Origin: Opitutia bacterium UBA7397 | GTDB lineage: Bacteria; Verrucomicrobiota; Verrucomicrobiia; Opitutales; UBA953 | DNA length: 29,228 nucleotides | Assembly (NCBI GenBank): GCA_002470605.1 | Contig: DKND01000069.1 | Span: forward strand, 34,266 to 63,493 | Direction: 5' to 3' | Shown: in pieces, positions 29,169-29,228 of the stretch | How the letters are laid out: every line of letters begins with the position of its first letter | How positions within the stretch are numbered: the stretch's first letter is position 1 | Position numbers and translations under genes: made by a program | The notes under the pieces: model-generated | The model's database searches: none | Seen by the model: only the letters and a program-made list of their open reading frames with translations | Told to the model about the DNA's origin: nothing

Positions 29169-29228
29169 TCAGCGGTTGGCGCCATCCTTGGTGGCGGCTT
29201 GGGCTTCGGCGACTTCAAGGGCGATGGA
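29169..29228 (-). CDS. 3' end of an upstream gene (partial), possibly the small partner of ActP
   Basis: The minus-strand frame from the window edge runs SIALEVAEAQAATKDGANR and stops with TGA at 29169-29171, two bases before the actP-like ATG. Only 19 residues are visible. The tight junction and polar C-terminal tail would suit the DUF485 or similar small membrane protein often found ahead of actP, but the fragment is too short to identify. Confidence 0.4.
   Translation of the reverse strand, partial: SIALEVAEAQAATKDGANR

Overview
The window is a gene-dense chromosomal segment of moderately high GC from a Gram-negative bacterium. It has an ExbB/ExbD/TonB-type energy-transduction operon, an outer-membrane-style lipoprotein and Tat-exported proteins. 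Two tandem Tat-exported GH109-type Gfo/Idh/MocA proteins, a GspG-like pseudopilin, a YdcP-like U32 protein with an extra C-terminal half, and a hemC-hemD-trpF string suggest Verrucomicrobiota (Opitutae-like). That placement is inference from gene content only. Many starts lack a clear Shine-Dalgarno motif, so several start calls rest on family length and gene spacing. I see no tRNA, rRNA, CRISPR array, insertion sequence, integrase, toxin-antitoxin pair or recognisable phage gene.

Layout: 1-504 is the 3' end of typA, whose likely terminator lies inside the convergent tsaE gene. 511-3948 (minus) holds two tandem secreted GH109-like proteins followed by tsaE, with a perfect 11-bp inverted repeat in front of the first. 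4018-5771 (minus) is a tight LOG-family / cutA / CPBP-protease string. 5867-9413 (plus) starts with the conserved rpmH-rnpA-yidD block. Where yidC usually follows there is instead an LTA-synthase-like alkaline-phosphatase-fold transferase overlapping a PAP2 phosphatase. 9394-10538 (minus) couples an all-alpha dUTPase-like gene to a pseudopilin. 10661-13201 (plus) is a long U32 protein, tail-to-tail with recD2 and followed by a HAD phosphatase (minus). 16175-16792 (plus) is an unrecognised four-helix membrane protein with a coiled coil and a His-rich tail. surE and an McsA-like zinc protein (minus) follow.

18196-20291 (plus) is exbB-exbD-tonB/tolA-like. 20300-23492 (minus) is an orphan peptide-binding lipoprotein, an unknown secreted protein, an HPP membrane protein and a RidA protein. 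23595-24104 (plus) is an exported cupin, separated from glnB (minus) by a strong bidirectional terminator. glnB has a near-consensus sigma-54 promoter. 24600-27238 (minus) is a small membrane protein, hemC, hemD and trpF with 1-4 bp junctions. The window ends in an ActP-like sodium:solute symporter and the tail of the gene before it.

The content is mostly housekeeping: translation, tRNA modification, RNA processing, haem, tryptophan, nitrogen sensing and DNA repair. Envelope functions are interleaved. No intergenic stretch exceeds about 125 bases. I did not find a complete new defence or mobile system. The best second-look items are the sigma-54/glnB promoter, the envelope-modifying gene pair in the yidC position, the His-tail membrane protein, the inverted repeat before the GH109 pair, and the terminator inside tsaE.
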